Below are positions 4,979 to 6,222 of a stretch of 6,222 nt of DNA, in pieces (the stretch's first letter is position 1; the number at the start of each line of letters is the position of its first letter). The stretch spans positions 1-6,222 of the forward strand of contig JAGWRQ010000128.1 in NCBI GenBank assembly GCA_028869615.1, written 5' to 3'. The translations under genes and the position numbers were made by a program. The notes beneath the pieces are model-generated. The model worked only from the letters and a program-made list of their open reading frames with translations. It searched no databases and was not told where the DNA came from. The stretch comes from Candidatus Methylomirabilota bacterium. Lineage in GTDB: Bacteria; Methylomirabilota; Methylomirabilia; Methylomirabilales; Methylomirabilaceae.

Positions 4979-6169
4979 TCACCACCGAGACGGCGGCTTC
5001 GGAGGAGTTGGGGAAGCGCTCGCATAGTGAGCGCCGGCATGGTCCACCGCGAGACCAGGGCTTACGTCGGCGTCGCTCCCCCCATCGTAGCCGGGGTAGC
5101 GGACCACCCGGTCGATGATGAGCGTGGTGTTGGGATCGTAGGCCCCCACGTGGATGCCGTGAACCGAGGTGTCTCCCACTGTCTCCAGGGTGTAGGCCAC
5201 TGCTACCTCCACCTGTTGCCCATCACGCTCCTGGGAGGCTACGGGCATCTCCTCAGAGAGCCCATTTTTCAGACGCGCTAAGTGTGCCAGGTAATGGCTC
5301 TCCTGGTAGGCCGTTGGCATCTCTTCAGAGAAGCTCCCCATCGGCGTGATAACCTGTAGCTGGTCGGCCTCGGTACGCCTGACAGCGGTGATACCGTGGT
5401 AGGCGAACTGGATCCGATTCGGGTCCGCGCCCGGCTTGACGAGGAAGGTGGAGTGCAGTCGGCCGCCCGTGGTGGTGTAGAGCAGGTCAATGCCCGGCCA
5501 GACGTCCCGGTAACGCACGGTGGCATCGGCAGGACGTCCGGTCTTCTCCTGGAGTTGAGGGTTTGTTAAGGGGCTGATGATGGCCGGCGTCGGCTCCTGC
5601 CACTGAGGGCGGAGTTCCGGGTTGGCGCCCACGAAATCGAGCGTCACGACCCAGCGCGCGCTGGCCGCCGCTTCGCTTTTGGCGATGAGCTCCCGGCCCC
5701 AGGCGGCCTTTCGAACGATCCCGGGTGAGGGCCTGGACCCGGTCAGGGCGACCGTGAGGCCTTGAGGAGTAAAGTACAGGGTGGTCTCCTGCCCATGGAC
5801 GTAGTAACCGATGCGAGAATCCAGTTCCCCGTAGTTCTTGACGAAGACGAGGGAGGGCGTGGGAAGAGTAGTCGGCACCGTCACTCGTCGCACCGCCTTC
5901 AGTCGCTGCGGCGACGTGAGTGGAGCCGGCGGCGAGGCGGACGATGACGCGCCGGTCCCAACGGCGCTCGCAGGCTGTGTGCGGGAGGCGTACACCAGCC
6001 CGAGAGTCAGCGTCCCAAGCGTCATCGCCAGCGCCCCGATGCCGGCCCATCGGCCGGTGCGCCACTCCGACCGTCCTATTGGAGAGAAGCTGTTGCAACG
6101 ATGGTCTGTCATGCTGGCCATCAACATGACCTCGTTTGTCGTCTCTAGTTGTCTGGATTGCTGGATCAT
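4979..6169 (-). CDS. Truncated DUF7948/SBBP-repeat exported protein
   Basis: This 396-residue product carries the N-terminal domain (DUF7948 type) found in front of SBBP beta-propeller repeats in exported proteins of environmental bacteria. Function in this family is unknown. The N-terminus has a basic stretch (RSEWRTGRW, 33-41), a hydrophobic segment at 42-62 and an ASAV site near 67-70, so it is a signal peptide or membrane anchor. A low-complexity Ser/Pro/Ala linker follows at about 71-88. Family-like features are VRYRDVWPGIDLLY (218-231), FLVKPGADPNRIQFAYHG (242-259), EEMPTAYQE (282-290) and LIIDR (350-354). GYDGGSDADVSPGLAVDHAG (360-379) starts the first SBBP repeat, then the protein ends in an unrelated SPTPPKPPSRW tail, where relatives continue with further repeats. 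A 10-residue motif is duplicated at 281-290 and 305-314. I chose ATG at 6169 because GGAGGGG lies six bases upstream (6182-6176); a TTG at 6184 would overlap that site. Confidence 0.75.
   Translation of the reverse strand: MIQQSRQLETTNEVMLMASMTDHRCNSFSPIGRSEWRTGRWAGIGALAMTLGTLTLGLVYASRTQPASAVGTGASSSASPPAPLTSPQRLKAVRRVTVPTTLPTPSLVFVKNYGELDSRIGYYVHGQETTLYFTPQGLTVALTGSRPSPGIVRKAAWGRELIAKSEAAASARWVVTLDFVGANPELRPQWQEPTPAIISPLTNPQLQEKTGRPADATVRYRDVWPGIDLLYTTTGGRLHSTFLVKPGADPNRIQFAYHGITAVRRTEADQLQVITPMGSFSEEMPTAYQESHYLAHLARLKNGLSEEMPVASQERDGQQVEVAVAYTLETVGDTSVHGIHVGAYDPNTTLIIDRVVRYPGYDGGSDADVSPGLAVDHAGAHYASASPTPPKPPSRW
5228..5329 (-). repeat. Diverged internal direct repeat (two 30-bp copies, 72 bp apart)
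   Basis: Copy one is 5329-5300 and copy two is 5257-5228 on the minus strand; 24 of 30 bases agree by eye. They encode SEEMPTAYQE and SEEMPVASQE. The offset of 72 bases (24 codons) preserves the frame. ATGGG occurs just upstream of both copies, with a small length difference. This is consistent with an old in-frame duplication inside the SBBP-type gene. Confidence 0.65.
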
Positions 6170-6175
6170 TTTATG

Positions 6176-6182
6176 CCCCTCC
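6176..6182 (-). promoter_or_regulatory. Ribosome binding site deciding the SBBP-type gene start
   Basis: GGAGGGG on the minus strand stands six bases (CATAAA) before the ATG at 6169. It rules in that ATG over the TTG at 6184, which overlaps the site. The remaining 40 bases to the window edge (6183-6222) show no convincing promoter. Confidence 0.8.
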
Positions 6183-6222
6183 AATCACACTCTCTATCAC
6201 GATGACTATCCTTGATAACAAG

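Noticed and set aside
5487..6098. Second minus-strand frame of 203 codons overlapping the SBBP-type gene
   Set aside because: It is the shifted frame of the same gene. The 4979-6169 frame has the signal segment, ribosome binding site and DUF7948 motifs.
6185..6222. Promoter for the SBBP-type gene near the right edge
   Set aside because: Only weak partial matches (TTGTTA and a TGATAG-like box with doubtful spacing) are visible, and the region is cut by the window edge.

Overview
The window is a compact bacterial chromosomal segment in which every gene I can support lies on the minus strand, so it reads from high to low coordinates. The order is: a truncated SBBP/DUF7948-type exported protein, the 3' relic of a LuxR-type regulator gene, thioredoxin (trxA), then the tryptophan operon trpE-trpG-trpD-trpC-trpF. 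trpF runs off the left edge of the window. The long plus-strand reading frames are shadows of these genes.

The organism looks like a moderately GC-rich Gram-negative-type environmental bacterium. Unfused trpE, trpG, trpD, trpC and trpF, a DUF7948/SBBP exported protein and LuxR 'RTVQKHLE' helices are the kind of content seen in NC10/Methylomirabilota, Desulfobacterota, Nitrospirota or Acidobacteriota. This is an impression from protein style, not a placement, and the sequence alone does not fix the phylum.

Right region (about 4800-6222). A secreted or membrane-anchored protein starts at 6169 behind a strong ribosome binding site. It carries the N-terminal DUF7948 domain, stops inside what should be its first SBBP repeat, and contains an internal 24-residue duplication. 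About 27 bases after its stop, the same strand encodes a piece of a LuxR-family DNA-recognition helix with no gene in front of it. The simplest reading is a deletion junction that removed the 3' part of the SBBP gene and the 5' part of a luxR-type gene. The near-consensus promoter of trxA sits at the tail of the relic. A hairpin with a 10-bp stem lies between this promoter and the trxA ribosome binding site.

Middle and left (1-4781). trxA is a canonical 109-residue WCGPC thioredoxin. A 136-base gap with a candidate promoter separates it from trpE. trpE and trpG form the two subunits of anthranilate synthase, trpD transfers phosphoribosyl to anthranilate, trpF isomerises the product, and trpC closes the indole ring. 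The genes are packed 4-24 bases apart, consistent with one transcript. No trp leader peptide or T-box was seen. trpC and trpF share a reading frame, separated by one TGA and four codons, so they are one stop codon away from the fused TrpCF of enteric bacteria.

I see no unknown defence, mobile or CRISPR-like system here. The unusual content is the gene-decay junction at about 4870-5015 and the regulatory architecture grown onto it.
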